Assembly (NCBI RefSeq): GCF_030864005.1
Contig: NZ_CP132976.1
Span: 992,001 to 1,056,000 of the forward strand
Direction of reading: 5' to 3'
Length of the DNA: 64,000 nucleotides
Source of the DNA: Achromobacter seleniivolatilans
GTDB lineage: Bacteria; Pseudomonadota; Gammaproteobacteria; Burkholderiales; Burkholderiaceae_B
The notes beneath the pieces were generated by a model. It ran no database searches, had not been told where the DNA came from, and worked only from the letters and a program-made list of their open reading frames with translations. Position numbers and translations under genes: made by a program. Positions 51,295 to 60,953 of the stretch are shown piece by piece. The number at the start of each line of letters is the position of its first letter. Positions within the stretch are counted from its first letter, which is position 1.

Positions 51295-53588
51295 ACCCGG
51301 ATGAGATGCGCGACGCCTCGCTTCTGGAATTGTTCCAGTTGGAAACCCGCACCCAGGTGCAGGTGCTGAACAACGGCTTGCTGGCGCTAGAGCATGACCC
51401 GACCTCGGCATCTCAGCTGGAAGCCTGCATGCGGGCTGCGCATTCGCTCAAGGGCGCGGCCCGGATCGTGGATCTGCATCCGGCAGTGCGCATCGCGCAT
51501 GCCATGGAAGACTGCCTGGTCGCGGCGCAGGAAGGGCGCCTGCGCCTGCAGGCGACAGACATCGACGCCTTGCTGATGGGCACAGACCTGTTGCAACGCG
51601 TGGCCACGCCTGGGGCCGAGCTGGGCGGTGAAATCGACGACCTGGTTGCGCGCTTGAGCAACGCGCCCAATGCACCGCCAGCTGCGCCCGTAACGCCGCC
51701 GCGCGCGCCCCGGCCATCGGATTTCCTGCCGCCTATCCAGCGCTTTGAAGAACCGCCTGCCGCCGCGTCTGTCACCGCGCCCGCCGCCCCGCTGGCGTCA
51801 CCGCTATCGCGCCGCAGCTCGGATCAGGGGATTGGCGAAGGCGAGCGCGTGTTGCGCGTCACGGCCGATACGCTGAACAAATTGCTGGGCCTGTCCAGCG
51901 AAACGCTGGTGGAATCGCACTGGATCGGGCCTTTCAGCGCGTCGATGCTGCGCCTGCGGCGCATGCAGTCTGGCGCTGCGCAGGCGCTGGACGGCGTGCG
52001 TGCTGCGCTGGCTGGGCAGCCGGTGGACGCGCGCACGCAGGCGGCTCTGGACGACGCGCAACGCATCGTCGAGCAATGCCAGCAGGAATTGACGCAGCGC
52101 ACCAGCGAAGTCGATGAATTCGGCTGGCGCATGAGCCACTTGGCCCAGCGCCTGTACGACACCGCGCTGGCATGCCGCATGCGGCCGTTTGGGGATGGCG
52201 TGGGCGGCATGGCCCGCATGGTCCGCGATCTGGGGCGGTCCTTGGGCAAGCAGGTGCGTCTGGAAATCGAAGGCGATGCGACGCAGGTGGACCGCGACAT
52301 TCTGGAAAAACTGGATGCCCCGCTGATGCACCTGCTGCGCAACGCGGTGGACCATGGCATTGAAATGCCGATGGACCGCATGGATGCCGGCAAGTCGCCC
52401 GAAGGTCTGATAAAACTTTCCGCACGCCACGCCGCAGGCATGTTGCTGATTGAATTGAGCGACGATGGCGCAGGCATTTCGCTGGACCGGCTTCGGATCG
52501 AAGTGGTCCAGCGCAAGTTGACCAACACCGAGACCGCTGCGCGCCTGAGCGAAACCGAATTGCTCGAGTTTCTGTTCCTGTCGGGTTTCAGCACCCGGGG
52601 CGAAGTCACCGAGATATCGGGACGCGGCGTGGGCCTGGATGTGGTGCAGACCATGGTGCGGCAATTGCGCGGCGCCGTGCGCATTCACCAGACAGCGGGG
52701 CAGGGCACGCGCTTTGTGTTGGAGATGCCCTTATCGCTGTCAGTCGTGCGCAGCCTGCTGGTGGAAGTGCAGGGCGAGATCTATGCGTTTCCGCTGGCCT
52801 ATGTCAATCACGCTTTGCAGGTGGGCTGGGACGAAATCGAACAGCTTGAAGGGCATCAGCATTTCCGCTTTATGGACCGGCAGATCGGCCTGGTGTCGGC
52901 CCGCCAGATATTGCGCGGCAGTGAGCCCGCGCCCGCCGCGGAATCGGTGGCCGTGGTGGTCGTGGGCGACCACGACAAGCTCTACGGTATTGCCGTGGAC
53001 CGCTACGTGGGGGAGCGCACGCTGGTCGTGCAGCCGCTGGATACCCGGCTGGGCAAGGTGCAGGATGTGATGGCGGGGTCCTTGATGGATGATGGCACGC
53101 CGTTATTGATTCTGGACGTCGAAGACATGCTGTTGTCGGTCCAGAAGCTTATTGAAGGCGGCCGGCTGACCCGCGTGGACGGAGGCGGTCCGGTGGTTCA
53201 GGCGCGCCGCCGCAAGCGCGTGCTGGTGGTTGACGACTCGTTGACGGTGCGCGAGCTGGAACGCAAGCTGTTGCTGAATCGCGGGTTTGAGGTTGCCGTG
53301 GCAGTGGACGGGATGGACGGCTGGAACATGCTGCGCAATGAGGACTTCGACCTGGTTGTGACCGACGTGGACATGCCCCGCATGGACGGTATTGAGCTTG
53401 TGTCGCGCATCAAGGCAGATCCGCGCTTGCAAAGCCTGCCGGTAATGGTAGTGTCGTACAAAGACCGCGAGGAAGACCGGCGCCGTGGGCTGGACGCAGG
53501 CGCCGACTACTATCTGGCTAAGGGCAGCTTCCATGATGATGCGCTGCTTGATGCCGTGGAAGATCTGATCGGAAAGGCACTGACGTGA
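51291..53588 (+). CDS. wspE: Hybrid chemotaxis-type histidine kinase WspE
   Basis: A 765-residue CheA-REC fusion. Hpt domain with phospho-accepting His51 (MRAAHSLKGAARIV), P3/P4 kinase core with N-box LLRNAVDHGIEMP, G1 SDDGAGIS and G2 GRGVGLDVVQTM, CheW-like P5 domain, and a C-terminal receiver (VLVVDDSLTVRELERKLLLN, acceptor Asp in VTDVDMPRMDG). It phosphorylates WspR and WspF. The GTG start overlaps wspD by 4 bases. Confidence 0.95.
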   Translation: MNPDEMRDASLLELFQLETRTQVQVLNNGLLALEHDPTSASQLEACMRAAHSLKGAARIVDLHPAVRIAHAMEDCLVAAQEGRLRLQATDIDALLMGTDLLQRVATPGAELGGEIDDLVARLSNAPNAPPAAPVTPPRAPRPSDFLPPIQRFEEPPAAASVTAPAAPLASPLSRRSSDQGIGEGERVLRVTADTLNKLLGLSSETLVESHWIGPFSASMLRLRRMQSGAAQALDGVRAALAGQPVDARTQAALDDAQRIVEQCQQELTQRTSEVDEFGWRMSHLAQRLYDTALACRMRPFGDGVGGMARMVRDLGRSLGKQVRLEIEGDATQVDRDILEKLDAPLMHLLRNAVDHGIEMPMDRMDAGKSPEGLIKLSARHAAGMLLIELSDDGAGISLDRLRIEVVQRKLTNTETAARLSETELLEFLFLSGFSTRGEVTEISGRGVGLDVVQTMVRQLRGAVRIHQTAGQGTRFVLEMPLSLSVVRSLLVEVQGEIYAFPLAYVNHALQVGWDEIEQLEGHQHFRFMDRQIGLVSARQILRGSEPAPAAESVAVVVVGDHDKLYGIAVDRYVGERTLVVQPLDTRLGKVQDVMAGSLMDDGTPLLILDVEDMLLSVQKLIEGGRLTRVDGGGPVVQARRRKRVLVVDDSLTVRELERKLLLNRGFEVAVAVDGMDGWNMLRNEDFDLVVTDVDMPRMDGIELVSRIKADPRLQSLPVMVVSYKDREEDRRRGLDAGADYYLAKGSFHDDALLDAVEDLIGKALT

Positions 53589-54595
53589 GAATCGGGATCG
53601 TCAACGATCTGCAAATAGCTGTTGAGACCCTGCGGCGCGCCATCGCGCTGGAACCGGGCCTGGAAGTGGCGTGGGTGGCGTCCAACGGCGAAGAGGCGGT
53701 AGCGCAATGCGCGCGTGACCGGCCAGATGTGGTGCTGATGGACTTGATCATGCCCATCATGGATGGGGTGGAAGCCACACGCCGCATCATGGCGGAAACG
53801 CCGTGCGCGGTCGTCGTGGTGACCGCCGACGTGGCGCGGCACACATCACGCGTTTTCGATGCCATGGGCCATGGCGCGCTGGATGCCGTGGACACGCCCG
53901 TTGTGGGCGGGTCGGACATGCGCAGCGCCGCGGCGCCGCTCTTGCGCAAGATCCGCAATATCGGCTGGCTGATCGGGCGCTACGGCAATCGTCCCGCCTT
54001 GACCCCTGTGGCCAAGCCAGCCCCCAATCGGGATGCACAGCGTCTGCTGGTCATTGGCGCTTCCGCCGGTGGGCCGGCCACGCTGGCGCAATTGCTGCGC
54101 GACCTGCCAGAGAACTTTCCGGCAGGTATTGTGCTGGTGCAGCACGTGGACGCATCGTTTGCCGCGGGTATGGCGGACTGGCTGAACGACCAGGTGACGC
54201 TGCCCGTCAGATTGGTGCGCGAAGGTGAACGTCCTTTGCCGGGGCAGATTCTGCTGGCAGGCACGGACGACCATCTGCATTTGCTTGCCGATGGTACGCT
54301 GCGCTACACCCAAGATCCCAAAGAAAGCTTGTACCGGCCTTCTATCGATGTGTTTTTCCATAGCGTGGCGCAGCATTGGCGCGGCACGGCGGTAGGCGTG
54401 CTGCTGACCGGCATGGGGCAAGACGGCGCACGCGGATTGAAGGCCTTGCGCGAACGCGGATGTCTGACCATCGCGCAGGATCAGGCCACCAGCGCCGTCT
54501 ACGGCATGCCCAAGGCGGCTGCCGCCTTGCAGGCGGCCGTGGAAATCAGACCCCTAGACCAAATTGCTTCCCGCTTGATCCAGGCTTTTGCCTGA
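53585..54595 (+). CDS. wspF: CheB-type methylesterase WspF
   Basis: A 336-residue protein. Receiver domain with acceptor Asp53 ([14 protein letters not shown]), then methylesterase with serine in [12 protein letters not shown], histidine in LVQHVDASF and aspartate in [10 protein letters not shown]. It removes methyl groups from WspA, and loss of WspF locks the system on in pseudomonads. The GTG start overlaps wspE by 4 bases. All active-site residues are intact. Confidence 0.95.
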   Translation: MRIGIVNDLQIAVETLRRAIALEPGLEVAWVASNGEEAVAQCARDRPDVVLMDLIMPIMDGVEATRRIMAETPCAVVVVTADVARHTSRVFDAMGHGALDAVDTPVVGGSDMRSAAAPLLRKIRNIGWLIGRYGNRPALTPVAKPAPNRDAQRLLVIGASAGGPATLAQLLRDLPENFPAGIVLVQHVDASFAAGMADWLNDQVTLPVRLVREGERPLPGQILLAGTDDHLHLLADGTLRYTQDPKESLYRPSIDVFFHSVAQHWRGTAVGVLLTGMGQDGARGLKALRERGCLTIAQDQATSAVYGMPKAAAALQAAVEIRPLDQIASRLIQAFA

Positions 54596-54629
54596 GCGGC
54601 TGGATATTGCCAGACATCAAGGAAATACT

Positions 54630-55658
54630 ATGCACCCTCCCATTGACAGCTCGGTCTCGGCGGATTTGAATTCGCACGCGGCCATGGTGTTGCTGGTCGA
54701 CGACCAGGTGATGGTCGGAGAGGCCATCAGACGCGCCCTGGCCACGGAGGGCAACATTGATTTCCACTATTGCTCAGACCCGTACAAGGCCCTGACGGTG
54801 GCAATCCAGACGCGTCCCACCGTGATTTTGCAAGACTTGGTGCTGCCGGGCGTGGATGGACTGAGCCTCGTGCAGGAATACCGCAACCACCCCGTCACGC
54901 GTGATATCCCGATCATCGTCCTGTCGACCAAGGAAGATCCCGCGATCAAGGTCGCCGCCTTTGCGGCAGGGGCAAACGACTATCTGGTGAAGCTGCCGGA
55001 CGCCATCGAGCTGGTGGCGCGCATCCGCTACCACTCGCGCTCCTATCTGGCGCTGGTGCAACGCGACGAAGCCTATCAAGCGCTGCGTCAAAGCCAGCAG
55101 CAGTTGCTCGAAAGCAATATGGAATTGCGCCGCCTGACGAATTCAGACGGTCTGACGGGTCTGGGCAACCGCCGTTATTTCGATGAATACCTGAACGCCG
55201 AATGGCAGCGCGCGCGGCGTGATGGCCGCGAGATCAGCATGCTGATGATCGACGTGGACCATTTCAAATCCTATAACGATACGTATGGGCACATCGCGGG
55301 CGACGAAGCGCTGAAGCGCGTTGCCAATACGATTTTTTCCAGTTGCGACCGGTCTACCGATCTGGCCGCCCGTTTTGGCGGTGAGGAGTTTGCGTTGGTG
55401 CTGCCCGGCACCCCGGCAGGCAGCGCGCGACTGGCTGCTGAAAAACTGCGCCGCGCCGTCGAAGCCATGCAGATTCCGCAAAAAGATATGGGCGCGGGCC
55501 CTTGGCTGACCGTCAGCATTGGAACGGCCACGGCGATTCCGACCGAGAACCAGCTCTGCACCGATCTGATTCAAGTTGCCGATCGGGGCCTGTATCAGGC
55601 CAAGCGGCAAGGACGCAATCGCGTCGTACCGGGCCAGATGCAGGATTTGAAAGCTTGA
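54630..55658 (+). CDS. wspR: Response-regulator diguanylate cyclase WspR
   Basis: A 342-residue output protein. Receiver with acceptor Asp69 ([14 protein letters not shown]), a coiled-coil linker ([20 protein letters not shown]) and a GGDEF domain with active [13 protein letters not shown]. The allosteric inhibition site RSTD stands five residues before GGEEF, so product feedback by c-di-GMP is expected. It makes c-di-GMP on surface contact. GGAAATACT precedes the ATG; 34 bases separate it from wspF. Confidence 0.95.
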   Translation: MHPPIDSSVSADLNSHAAMVLLVDDQVMVGEAIRRALATEGNIDFHYCSDPYKALTVAIQTRPTVILQDLVLPGVDGLSLVQEYRNHPVTRDIPIIVLSTKEDPAIKVAAFAAGANDYLVKLPDAIELVARIRYHSRSYLALVQRDEAYQALRQSQQQLLESNMELRRLTNSDGLTGLGNRRYFDEYLNAEWQRARRDGREISMLMIDVDHFKSYNDTYGHIAGDEALKRVANTIFSSCDRSTDLAARFGGEEFALVLPGTPAGSARLAAEKLRRAVEAMQIPQKDMGAGPWLTVSIGTATAIPTENQLCTDLIQVADRGLYQAKRQGRNRVVPGQMQDLKA

Positions 55659-55661
55659 AAC

Positions 55662-55697
55662 AAAGGCCAGCGCGGTAAAGCGCTGGCCTTTGTTTTT
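55662..55697. terminator. Bidirectional intrinsic terminator
   Basis: AAAGGCCAGCGC and GCGCTGGCCTTT form a 12-bp stem with a 6-base loop, followed by GTTTTT on the + strand and TTTGTTT on the minus strand. It ends both wspR and the convergent permease gene. Confidence 0.92.
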
Positions 55698-55710
55698 GCC
55701 GCCTGCTGCG

Positions 55711-57366
55711 TTAGGCCGTTTGGCGCCGCCGCAAGAGGGTGGCGGCCAGCATCAGCGTCAGGCTGACAGCAACCGCCACGGCAGCCATCGCCATGCCTTC
55801 GCCCACCGACCCCTGTTCAAACTGCCGCCATACGTAGATGGACACAGTTTGCACGCCTGCGGGCGCCAGCAGCAGGGACGTTACCAGCTCGCGCGATGCA
55901 ACGGCAAACACCATCAGCATCGCCGCCGCCAGCCCCGGCAGCACCAGCGGCAGGACAATGCGGCGCAATGCGCGGGCGGCGCTGGCGCCGTGTACGCGCG
56001 CGGCGGCTTCCAGGTTGGCGCCGATTTGCGATAGCGCCGCGCTGACGTAGCGCACCGGATAGGGCAGCAGCAGGCAGGTGTAGGACAGCAGCAAGATGCC
56101 CCAGGTGCCGTAAGGCGTGGCGGGCCAGAAAGGCTGATTCCACGCCAGGATCAAACCCACGCCGACCACCACGCCCGGCAACGCTGCGGGCAGCAAGGCC
56201 AGACCGTCGATGACGGCCGCGCCGGGCACATGGCGTCCCGCCACGCACCACGCCGCCAGCAAACCCACGGCGCCCGCCAGCAAGGCCGTGCCGGTGGCCA
56301 GCGCCAAGCTGGTCGACAGCGCTTCCCACGCTTCGCCACGCGCATCGAACAGGGCGGCGAAGTTGGCCAGCGTCAGGTTGCTTGGCGACAAGCCGGCGGA
56401 CACATGCCGCGTGAATGCAGCGGCCAGCATGGATGCCAGCGGCGCTGCCACCGCAATCAACGCGACAGCGCCGAATAGCAGCGCGACCGGCAGCCGCCAT
56501 GCGCCCAGCTTGCCAGGCGCCAATGGCGCAGGTTTGCCTGTAGTGGTTTCAAAACCTCGCCCCGCCAGGACGGCGCGCTGAATCGCGTAGGCGGTCAAGG
56601 CAAGTGCAACCAGCACCAATGACAGCAGGGCAGCGCCCGGCAAGTCGATGGGCCAGTCCGCCAGACGGCGTTCGATGGCGGTTGTCAGCACGGCAACGCC
56701 GGCCTGCGACCCCAGGGCGGCAGGCACGCCGTATTCCTCGATTGCCAACGTAAATGCCAGCAGCAAGCTGGCCGCGATGGCGGGCAAGGCCAGCGGCAAG
56801 GTCACGCGCAGGAAGGCGCGCCACGGGCCCGCGCCGAACACGCGGGCCACGTCTGCCATTCTTGCGCCGGTGGCCGCCATACTGCGTGACACCGCAAAGT
56901 AGACCACCGGAAAGATCGCCAGCCCCATCGCCAGCGTGACGCCAGCGGGTGAGAACAGCAACGGTCCCAGGTTGAAACCCGCTACCTGTTCCAGATAACC
57001 GCGGGGCTGTAGCGCCATGGTCCAGGACAAGGCGGCAATGTACGGCGGCAGCAGAAAGGGCACCAGAAACAGCGCGTCCCACAGTCGCGCCAGCGGCACC
57101 TTAAATAGCCCGCGCAAGGCGCCCAGCGGAATCCCGATCGCGGCGCTGACGGCGGCCACGCCCAGGCCCAGTTTCAAGGTTCCTCCCACCAGCGTCAGCG
57201 TGGCGGTGTTGGCCAACGTGGCGGACCAAGCGCCGAATGGGTTCTGCAACGATCCTTCGGCCAGATGGGGAAATACGGCCTGCAGGGCGACAAAAATCAT
57301 GGGCAGCGCGACGAGCACGCCCAGGGCGGCCAAGGTGGCGCCCGCCAGAATGAATAGGCTTTTCAT
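55711..57366 (-). CDS. ABC transporter permease, fused FbpB-type
   Basis: A 551-residue membrane protein with about 12 hydrophobic segments. It contains two BPD_transp_1 domains, each with an EAA-type loop (MADVARVFGAGPWRAFLRVT and LEAAARVHGASAARALRRIV). This fused form is found in Fe3+ (FbpB) and some phosphonate or sugar-phosphate importers. Last gene of the leftward operon. Confidence 0.9.
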   Translation of the reverse strand: MKSLFILAGATLAALGVLVALPMIFVALQAVFPHLAEGSLQNPFGAWSATLANTATLTLVGGTLKLGLGVAAVSAAIGIPLGALRGLFKVPLARLWDALFLVPFLLPPYIAALSWTMALQPRGYLEQVAGFNLGPLLFSPAGVTLAMGLAIFPVVYFAVSRSMAATGARMADVARVFGAGPWRAFLRVTLPLALPAIAASLLLAFTLAIEEYGVPAALGSQAGVAVLTTAIERRLADWPIDLPGAALLSLVLVALALTAYAIQRAVLAGRGFETTTGKPAPLAPGKLGAWRLPVALLFGAVALIAVAAPLASMLAAAFTRHVSAGLSPSNLTLANFAALFDARGEAWEALSTSLALATGTALLAGAVGLLAAWCVAGRHVPGAAVIDGLALLPAALPGVVVGVGLILAWNQPFWPATPYGTWGILLLSYTCLLLPYPVRYVSAALSQIGANLEAAARVHGASAARALRRIVLPLVLPGLAAAMLMVFAVASRELVTSLLLAPAGVQTVSIYVWRQFEQGSVGEGMAMAAVAVAVSLTLMLAATLLRRRQTA

Positions 57367-57407
57367 GGAAGGGGAAAGGATGCCGGGCGGGCCGGCATCC
57401 CAGCCTG

Positions 57408-58382
57408 TCAGTGTTGGCCGAACACGCGGCCAAAGCGGGTCAGCACGTCCGCGCGCGAGGCCGAGGACACGCTGGTTTCCGGCAGCAGGGCCAGATCTTT
57501 GAACAGCGGACGTTTGGCCGCCACGTCTTGGCGGGCGGGCATCAGCCAGGCATCGGCTACAGCACGCTGGCCGTCTTCGGACAAGACATAGTCGATGAAC
57601 TTGCGGGCCTCGTCGGCCTGGCGCGCGGTTTTCAGAATCATCATGGGGCGCGGCGCAATGGCTGTGCCGCTGGACGGGAAAATGACCTTGATCGATTCGC
57701 CCTTTTCGACGCTGGCGTAGGACACATAATCGACCGCGCCGAACACTGCGGCCTTGGCGCCTTGCAACACGGGCGTCAAGGCTTGTGCGTTGGGGCCGGA
57801 GATGGTCATGCCGTTGTCACGCAGGGTCTCGAAGAGCTTCCAGGCCGCGTCGCCCTGGGCGTTCTGCAGGCCCAGCAGCAAATCCAAGGACGCGCCAGAC
57901 AGCGCCGGGTCCGGCATGGTGACGACTTGCTTGAACTGAGGGCCGGTCAGGTCAGCCCAGTCGCGGGGTTCCGGTGTGCCGCTCTGGGTGTTCCAGACGA
58001 TGCCGAGCGCGGAAATGCCTTGCGCGACATAGGTGGGCGCCTTGAAACGGGCAGGAACCTGGGCGGCGTTGGGGCTTTCATAAGGCATCAGCCAGCCGCG
58101 CTGATCCAGGTCTTGGGCGGTGTCCCAAGACGCGGAGATCAGGATGTCGGCACGCGGGTTGGCCGCTTCGGCCTCCAGCCGCGCCATGACTTTACCCGTG
58201 GTGGCCTGAAAGACGTCCACCTTGATGCCGGTCTTCTCGTGGAAGCCAGCCGCCAGTTGTTTGATCAGGCCGCCGGGACCGGCGGTGTAAACGGTCAGCG
58301 CCTTGGCCTGGCCCGAGGCCAATCCGAACGTAAGCGTCATAAAGAGCGTAGCAAGTAGTTTGGAAGAGGGTGCGTATGTCAT
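57408..58382 (-). CDS. ABC transporter periplasmic binding protein, FbpA/AfuA-like
   Basis: A 324-residue exported protein with signal SSKLLATLFMTLTFGLASGQ and AKA cleavage. Core: LTVYTAGPGGLIKQLAAGFH, TGKVMARLEAEAANPRADIL, DYVLSEDGQRAVADAWLMPA. It has the fold of FbpA-type Fe3+ proteins, but no adjacent Tyr-Tyr pair at the expected metal site (the segment reads VDYVSYASV). A phosphonate, sugar phosphate or other anion is as likely as iron. Confidence 0.88.
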   Translation of the reverse strand: MTYAPSSKLLATLFMTLTFGLASGQAKALTVYTAGPGGLIKQLAAGFHEKTGIKVDVFQATTGKVMARLEAEAANPRADILISASWDTAQDLDQRGWLMPYESPNAAQVPARFKAPTYVAQGISALGIVWNTQSGTPEPRDWADLTGPQFKQVVTMPDPALSGASLDLLLGLQNAQGDAAWKLFETLRDNGMTISGPNAQALTPVLQGAKAAVFGAVDYVSYASVEKGESIKVIFPSSGTAIAPRPMMILKTARQADEARKFIDYVLSEDGQRAVADAWLMPARQDVAAKRPLFKDLALLPETSVSSASRADVLTRFGRVFGQH

Positions 58383-58383
58383 T

Positions 58384-59094
58384 TTATGCAGTGTCCTTGT
58401 TGGTGGCCACGAGATCGGCGATACGGCCGTGCGACATGCGGGCAATGGTGTGTGCCAAGGCATGGGCTTCTTCGTGGTCATGCGTGACGTAGACGGCGGT
58501 GGTGCCCAGCCGGCGCAGCAGCGCGCCGATCTCGATGCACAGCGATTCGCGCAGCGTCCGGTCCAGATTGGATAGGGGTTCATCAAACAGCAGCACGCGC
58601 GGTCGGGCGACGATGGCGCGGGCCAGCGCAACGCGCTGTTGCTGCCCGCCAGACAGCTCGCTGGGGCGGCGGGCTGCGTGTTCATGCAGGCCGACCAGCG
58701 CCAGTGCGTCTTGCACCATCGCTGGCCGCGCCTTGCGTGCCACGCCCCGCATTTCCAGCGGAAAACTGACGTTCTGCGCCACACTCATGTGCGGCCACAG
58801 CGCGTAGTCCTGAAAGACCATGCCCAGTCCGCGGCGCTCGGGCGGCTCGTGCAGCCGGGCGTCGCAGACCGTTGCGCCGTCAAACTGGATGTCGCCGTGT
58901 TGCGGCCGCAGCAGGCCGGCCAAGGCCTTGAGCAGCGTGCTTTTGCCGCAGCCCGATGGACCCAGCAGCGCCAGGACCGTGCCCGCAGGCACGTCCAGGT
59001 CCACGCCGTCCAGCACCGTATGGCCGTTGAAAGCATGCCGCAGGCCGCGCACGGTGATGCCCGTGCGGCTGGTGTCGGGGGTGTGCGCGATCAA
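58384..59094 (-). CDS. ABC transporter ATP-binding protein (FbpC-like)
   Basis: A 236-residue ATPase with [16 protein letters not shown], the [15 protein letters not shown]-loop, [26 protein letters not shown] and the [13 protein letters not shown] switch. It lacks the C-terminal regulatory TOBE domain. Its start overlaps the porin stop by 4 bases, and the binding-protein start follows the stop by one base. Confidence 0.94.
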   Translation of the reverse strand: MIAHTPDTSRTGITVRGLRHAFNGHTVLDGVDLDVPAGTVLALLGPSGCGKSTLLKALAGLLRPQHGDIQFDGATVCDARLHEPPERRGLGMVFQDYALWPHMSVAQNVSFPLEMRGVARKARPAMVQDALALVGLHEHAARRPSELSGGQQQRVALARAIVARPRVLLFDEPLSNLDRTLRESLCIEIGALLRRLGTTAVYVTHDHEEAHALAHTIARMSHGRIADLVATNKDTA

Positions 59095-60209
59095 AACCGG
59101 TGCCGCAGGCCGAGGTTCAGGCCGAACTGATTCTTGCCCGGTTCGACATTCGCGCCGTACTTGCCGCCCAGCAGGCTCAAGGACGATTTGTCGTCGTTCA
59201 TGGCGTAGGCAGCGACGGCGTACAAGGTCGTACGCTTGGACAGGTCGTACTCATTGCCCAGCACGAACATGGTCGACTTTTGACCGGAACCCGCGGCTTG
59301 CACGGCCGGGCAGACGCTGTTGTTCATGTCGTCGCAGGTGGCGTCGTCCAGGTGATAAACGGCGGCCGACAAGCGCATATTGGCCTGCGGCTTGTAGGTC
59401 GCGCCCAGCCAGGTCATGTTGTTTTTGTAGTTGCGCTGCGTCAGCTTCTGCTCCAGCCAACGGTAGCCGGCATAGACCTTGAAGCCGTCGAAGTCATAAG
59501 AAACTCCGGCCACGATGCGGTCTTCTCGGTTGTCGCTGGTGGCGCCCGCTTTGGGCTTGTCGGCGTTCTTGGAGTGGTAGAGCAGACCCGCGTCAAGGCC
59601 GCCCGATTGGTAGCGCAGGCCGCCGCCGATCATGCGGCCCAGCGTCTTGTCGCTGAATGACTGTTCGTTGTTCCAGCCAAAGCTGTAGTAGCCGCCAATG
59701 GATACGGGACCGAGCTTGCCGACGTACATCACCGCGTTGTCGGTGCGGTCGGAGAATGCGGCGTCAGGGCGCTTGATGGAGAAATTGGCGTTGTCGAACG
59801 GGTTGTACTTGCTCATCCATTCGATCATCAGCGTGTTGTGGCGGCCCAGCGTCAGGCGGCCCCAGGTCTTGCTGGACAGGCCCACATAGGCTTGGCGGCC
59901 GAACAGGCGGTCGCCTTGCAGGGTTTTGCCGTTGTCCGAGTCAAAGCCGTTTTCCAGCACGAAGATGGCGGAGGCGCCGTCGCCCAGGTCTTCGGAACCC
60001 TTCAAACCCCAGCGCGAACCGCTCAGGTTGCCGGTGCTCATGCCAGTTTTGCTGGCGCCATCTGGACCGTTGTTGACGTATTGCAGGCCGGTGTCGATCA
60101 GCCCATACAGCTGAACCGAGGTGGCGGTGGCGGCTTGCGCTTGCGCGGTGGCCAGGGATAAGACGGACAGGCAGGCGCCAGCCGCCGCAATGCGGAGAGT
60201 CGATTTCAT
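59091..60209 (-). CDS. Gram-negative outer-membrane porin
   Basis: A 372-residue porin of the betaproteobacterial type. Signal [20 protein letters not shown] then AQAQA; first strand [18 protein letters not shown]; the [20 protein letters not shown] landmark; terminal strand [11 protein letters not shown] ending in Phe. It is translationally coupled to the ABC importer, suggesting it admits the same substrate. Confidence 0.94.
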   Translation of the reverse strand: MKSTLRIAAAGACLSVLSLATAQAQAATATSVQLYGLIDTGLQYVNNGPDGASKTGMSTGNLSGSRWGLKGSEDLGDGASAIFVLENGFDSDNGKTLQGDRLFGRQAYVGLSSKTWGRLTLGRHNTLMIEWMSKYNPFDNANFSIKRPDAAFSDRTDNAVMYVGKLGPVSIGGYYSFGWNNEQSFSDKTLGRMIGGGLRYQSGGLDAGLLYHSKNADKPKAGATSDNREDRIVAGVSYDFDGFKVYAGYRWLEQKLTQRNYKNNMTWLGATYKPQANMRLSAAVYHLDDATCDDMNNSVCPAVQAAGSGQKSTMFVLGNEYDLSKRTTLYAVAAYAMNDDKSSLSLLGGKYGANVEPGKNQFGLNLGLRHRF

Positions 60210-60295
60210 AATGGAAGTCCTCTTTGGGATTCAATCGGAATCGACACTCTAGGGACGTGTTGCTACACGTCGATGACACGCGCGCGGCAGCGGGA

Positions 60296-60808
60296 TTACA
60301 GATGCAGCTTGGTGGAGGACTTCACTTCGTGCATGGACAGCGTACTGAGCAGCTCTTTTACGCCGGGCAGGGTGCGTAGCCGGTTGCGCACGAATTCAGA
60401 GTACGCATCGAAGTCGCGGGCCATGATGTGCAGCAGGTAATCATGCTGGCCTGTGGTGTTGTGGCAGGCCAGAACTTCCGGCATGGCAAGCACGCTGGCT
60501 TCAAAGGCGTGGCAGGTTTTCTCGGTGTGATTTTCAAGTGAGATGCTCACAAAGGCCACGACGCCCATCCCTAAGGCGCGGCGGTCCAGGATGGCCTGGT
60601 AGCCGCGAATGACGCCTGTGGTCTCTAGCCGCTTTAACCGCTTCCAGCATGGGGACGCCGACAGCGAAACACGTTCAGCCAGCTCTGCGTTGCTCAGACG
60701 CCCATCTTCTTGAAGGATTTTCATAATCTTCCAATCGATTGCGTCAAGTTGATGTAACAAGGCAGTGTCTTTCATTAATTTGTTCTGTAGGGAAATAATG
60801 TTTCCCAT
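60296..60808 (-). CDS. Lrp/AsnC-family transcriptional regulator
   Basis: A 170-residue protein from the ATG at 60808 (AAGAGA upstream), or 159 from 60775. HTH: LDAIDWKIMKILQEDGRLSN, AELAERVSLSASPCWKRLKR; RAM domain with VLACHNTTGQHDYLLHIMAR. Divergent from a gamma-lyase-like PLP enzyme, an arrangement like mdeR-mdeA, so it probably activates that gene in response to a sulfur amino acid. Confidence 0.9.
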   Translation of the reverse strand: MGNIISLQNKLMKDTALLHQLDAIDWKIMKILQEDGRLSNAELAERVSLSASPCWKRLKRLETTGVIRGYQAILDRRALGMGVVAFVSISLENHTEKTCHAFEASVLAMPEVLACHNTTGQHDYLLHIMARDFDAYSEFVRNRLRTLPGVKELLSTLSMHEVKSSTKLHL

Positions 60809-60953
60809 TATCGCGGTCTCTTGATTGAAATGGAAAGAAAATTGGCGTGGCCCGCGCCCATACTGCAATACATCCCGCAGCGGCCAGCGCTATTGTCTTT
60901 GCATGCATGACGCGCCTGCCCGGTCGGCTGGATCACCAGAAAAGAGGCCTCCC

